Origin: Candidatus Methanophagales archaeon
GTDB lineage: Archaea > Halobacteriota > Syntropharchaeia > Alkanophagales > Methanospirareceae
Length of the DNA stretch: 7,661 nt
Reading direction: 5' to 3'
Assembly (NCBI GenBank): GCA_030621535.1
Contig: JAUXHM010000043.1
Span: forward strand, 1-7,661
This document shows positions 6,158-7,661 of the stretch, in pieces. Made by a program: the position numbers and the translations under genes. The first letter of the stretch is position 1. Each line of letters opens with the position of its first letter. The notes below the pieces were generated by a model. That model was not told where the DNA came from, did no database searches, and was given only the letters and a program-made list of their open reading frames with translations.

Positions 6158-6862
6158 ATGCGTATGCTCAGAAGATTAATCGGGATTTTGGTATTGGTGA
6201 TGGTGGTGCTGGCGATGGTGCAGATGGTGGGGGCGGAGACGGCGCAGAGGTGGTATCTTTTACACGACGAATATACAGGGACAGAAGCCCATGATGGAAC
6301 AACACATCATAAAAATCTTTTTATGAACAAAATTGGAGAAACTTCTGTGACTCCTTGGTCTACTTATTTCAACTCACCTAAAACTGTGTGGTGGTATGCC
6401 GGGAACATCGCAGAATGCAACCTAGGGTTTGGAGAAAATGATTGGACGGCATATATAGCTCACGGAAGCATCAATACGGAGGTAGGCTCCCAAACACTTT
6501 ATGTAGATGTATATAAAGTGAAAGCTGATAACAGTGTAGTCCATTTGGCTGGTAGCACTCAATCCTTTAATGGGGGGGATACAGCAGGGACATGGGATAT
6601 CGTTTGTACAGACGATGATGGGACAACACAAGATTTTACAACAGGTGAAAGGTTAGCTTTTAGAATAACTCATAGTTATAGTGGGACAAAGCACATCACC
6701 ATTTACTATTATAAAGATGAGGGGGGTAAGCGATCTAGACTTGAAAGTCCTTCCTCAGACCCCGGCTATCCGGTCCCCGAACTCAGCGCCCTCCTACTAT
6801 TCTCGATCGGCTTAATCACACTAACCGGATACGTCTTATTAACAAAGAAGAGAAGGCAATAA
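6158..6862 (+). CDS. Secreted surface protein with C-terminal PEF-CTERM-like sorting tail
   Basis: The ATG at 6158 is preferred over the in-frame GTG at 6134: GAGG lies 7 bases upstream and the signal peptide then begins MRMLRRLIG, giving 234 residues. Residues 1-26 form a typical Sec signal (RR, then a long hydrophobic run, then VGA). The mature part is Thr/Ser/Gly/aromatic rich with alternating strand-like segments (TLYVDVYKVK 113-122, RLAFRITHSY 165-174, HITIYYYKD 179-187), suggesting a beta-sandwich, function unknown. The tail has SPSSDPGYPVPE (197-208), a hydrophobic helix (209-229) and KKRRQ, the three-part layout of archaeal PEF-CTERM signals processed by archaeosortases. The protein is probably exported and anchored to the cell surface. 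The variant reads PEL rather than PEF. The end is 4 bases before the next ATG, and the Arg/Lys codons supply purine-rich sequence ahead of it. Confidence 0.8.
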   Translation: MRMLRRLIGILVLVMVVLAMVQMVGAETAQRWYLLHDEYTGTEAHDGTTHHKNLFMNKIGETSVTPWSTYFNSPKTVWWYAGNIAECNLGFGENDWTAYIAHGSINTEVGSQTLYVDVYKVKADNSVVHLAGSTQSFNGGDTAGTWDIVCTDDDGTTQDFTTGERLAFRITHSYSGTKHITIYYYKDEGGKRSRLESPSSDPGYPVPELSALLLFSIGLITLTGYVLLTKKRRQ

Positions 6863-6866
6863 AAAA

Positions 6867-7152
6867 ATGGAAGAAGAAGAACTCACTGCAAAGCGGAAAA
6901 GATTTGAAAACGACACAAAATGGCTAATTGAACACTACGATGAACTAAAGATCGAATACCCCGAGGGAAGGGGTAGCATCGTTCAACAATAAAGTTGTAG
7001 GACACGATAAGGACTTATCCAATTTAATGGAGAAGCTTCGTGCAAAATATCGAGAAGATGCAGGGCATATAGCAGTGGAGTTCGTTACGCCAAGGAAAGT
7101 AGAGCTGATACTATGGGAATTTACTCGACAAATTCGCACTGATTATAGATAA
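6867..7152 (+). pseudogene. DUF5678-like small protein gene, broken by a frameshift
   Basis: The ATG at 6867 begins MEEEELTAKRKRFENDTKWL and continues IEHYDELKIEYPEG, but the frame stops at 6990-6992. The expected continuation, VASFNNKVVGHDKDLSNLME followed by KLRAKYREDAGHIAVEFVT, is in the +1 frame from about 6973 to the TAA at 7150-7152. Joined, these give about 94 residues resembling DUF5678 proteins, which have a pattern of W-(V/I)A, then GKVVAxGKDL, then a helix and xIxxVP. The function of this family is not known to me. The shift lies in the G-rich run GGGAAGGGG (6965-6973) and is explained by one extra base. It could be a true mutation or a sequencing error. The gene follows the surface protein by 4 bases, so they were probably co-transcribed. 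Confidence 0.55.
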
Positions 7153-7207
7153 ACCGAGAAATACGGTTTTGATAACCGATGAGGAGGTTAGAGTTCAACA
7201 GGCTTAA
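7109..7207 (+). pseudogene. C-terminal tail of a possible retropepsin-like aspartic protease
   Basis: A frame open from 7109 to TAA at 7205-7207 reads YGNLLDKFALIIDKPRNTVL and then ITDEEVRVQQA. It has no start codon of its own and overlaps the end of the DUF5678-like remnant in a different frame. The stretch resembles the end of small clan AA (retropepsin-like) aspartic proteases, where an LG-D-(F/L)LD motif is followed by a strand with an I(I)D-x-P pattern. The catalytic DTG region is absent, so at most about 30 residues survive. Identification is by pattern and is tentative. Confidence 0.35.
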
Positions 7208-7251
7208 TCGCACTCGCTGGATACGTCTTATTAACAAGAAGGAGGAACTAA
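7192..7251 (+). pseudogene. 3' end remnant of a second PEF-CTERM-like gene
   Basis: From 7201 the frame reads GLIALAGYVLLTRRRN and stops with TAA at 7249-7251. This is the transmembrane and basic tail of a PEF-CTERM-like protein. The DNA 7201-7238 matches 6809-6846 in the neighbouring surface-protein gene at 34 of 38 positions, in the same codon phase. Similarity starts abruptly at 7201. The rest of the gene is missing, so this is a recombination or duplication scar. Its Arg codons (AGA AGG AGG) form the Shine-Dalgarno of the next gene. Confidence 0.75.
7241..7245 (+). promoter_or_regulatory. Ribosome binding site of the SNase-like gene
   Basis: GGAGG (within AAGGAGG) lies 9 bases before the ATG at 7255. 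It is embedded in the arginine codons that end the PEF-CTERM remnant, and it fixes the start of the nuclease gene. Confidence 0.75.
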
Positions 7252-7254
7252 AAA

Positions 7255-7608
7255 ATGGAACCAAACTACCGGTACAGAGCGAAACTGGATAGAGTAGTGG
7301 ATGGCGATACGATGGACGTGGTCATAGACCTCGGGTTTTACGTGGAGCTGCGAGAACGAGTGCGTTTGGCAGGAATAGACACACCTGAAATATATAGAGT
7401 TAAAAAGGACAATAAAGAATACAAGAAGGGAATAGAAGCGAAAGAATACGTTGAGCGAAGATTAAACGAGAATGGAAACGAGATGGCCATTGAAACGGAG
7501 AAACGAGGAAAATGGAGAAGGTGGCTTGCAACGGTACATCTAAAAGACTCCTCGAAAACGCTGAATGATGAGTTGGTCGAGAACGGTCTGGCAGAAAGAG
7601 TGAGGTAA
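7255..7608 (+). CDS. Thermonuclease-like (SNase, micrococcal nuclease family) protein
   Basis: This 117-residue protein is a complete single staphylococcal-nuclease-type OB-fold domain; the family hydrolyses DNA or RNA with calcium. The active-site residues align with the Staphylococcus enzyme: VVDGDT (14-19) with D18 for Asp21, then RVRLAGIDTPE (35-45) with R37 for Arg35, D42 for Asp40, T43 for Thr41 and E45 for Glu43, and RRWLATV (88-94) with R89 for Arg87. The C-terminal NDELVENGLAERV is typical. No signal peptide or membrane segment is present, so it would stay in the cytoplasm, unlike many secreted thermonucleases. The ATG is supported by GGAGG. No promoter is visible directly upstream; it lies 3 bases after the PEF-CTERM remnant stop and may be read from the surface-protein promoter. 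All catalytic residues are intact. Confidence 0.9.
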   Translation: MEPNYRYRAKLDRVVDGDTMDVVIDLGFYVELRERVRLAGIDTPEIYRVKKDNKEYKKGIEAKEYVERRLNENGNEMAIETEKRGKWRRWLATVHLKDSSKTLNDELVENGLAERVR

Positions 7609-7637
7609 GGAATCGATTGTCACATAGATTCAAATTT

Positions 7638-7661
7638 ACCGCAGAGAACGCGGAGTTCGCA
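7638..7661 (+). repeat. Third copy of the CCGCAGAG-type repeat (cut by the window edge)
   Basis: The last 24 bases match 5862-5885, the left inner arm of the palindromic element, at 20 of 24 positions by hand alignment. It follows the SNase gene by 29 bases and may continue outside the window, possibly as another palindrome. Confidence 0.75.

Overview
The window looks like a euryarchaeal chromosome segment. It carries archaeal-type ribosomal protein S10 and elongation factor 1A, a group II (thermosome-type) chaperonin, an archaeal DUF89 protein, A/T-rich TATA-like promoter boxes, a VapBC locus and a cell-surface protein with a PEF-CTERM-like tail. The protein styles and mid-range GC resemble Methanomicrobia-related lineages (methanogens or ANME-type archaea). 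That placement is an inference from remembered family features, not a database result.

Positions 1-4900 are a conserved core. On the minus strand are the start of an unidentified coiled-coil-like protein (1-89, cut by the window edge), rps10 (167-478) and the EF-1A gene (518-1783); the last two form an archaeal translation operon read right to left. A 107-bp A/T-rich divergent promoter region separates EF-1A from a DUF89 metal-dependent phosphatase-like gene on the plus strand (1891-2808), which is probably leaderless. The convergent spacer after DUF89 (2809-2960) contains an 8-bp-period tandem array and a TGACACC-type repeat. Next, on the minus strand, is a 607-residue chaperonin (2961-4784). 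It is clearly thermosome-like but highly divergent: the Asp of the NDGAT nucleotide motif is replaced by Asn and the GPKG Lys by Phe.

Positions 4903-6120 are an accessory scar zone built from broken pieces: the 5' part of a restriction-modification type gene with a PD-(D/E)xK nuclease motif, a vapC toxin with an internal deletion and a lost catalytic Asp, its largely intact vapB antitoxin, the C-terminal end of an IS630-family transposase, and a 169-bp palindromic MITE-like element built around CCGCAGAG repeats.

Positions 6125-7661 hold a small surface-protein neighbourhood: a secreted PEF-CTERM-like protein, a frameshifted DUF5678-like gene, the C-terminal tail of what may be a retropepsin-like protease, a duplicated 3' end of a second PEF-CTERM gene, and an intact cytoplasmic thermonuclease-like (SNase) gene. 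A third copy of the CCGCAGAG repeat lies at the right edge. I see no complete new multi-gene system. The points most worth following are the divergent chaperonin and the dense set of recombination scars, several of which meet within a few bases of each other.
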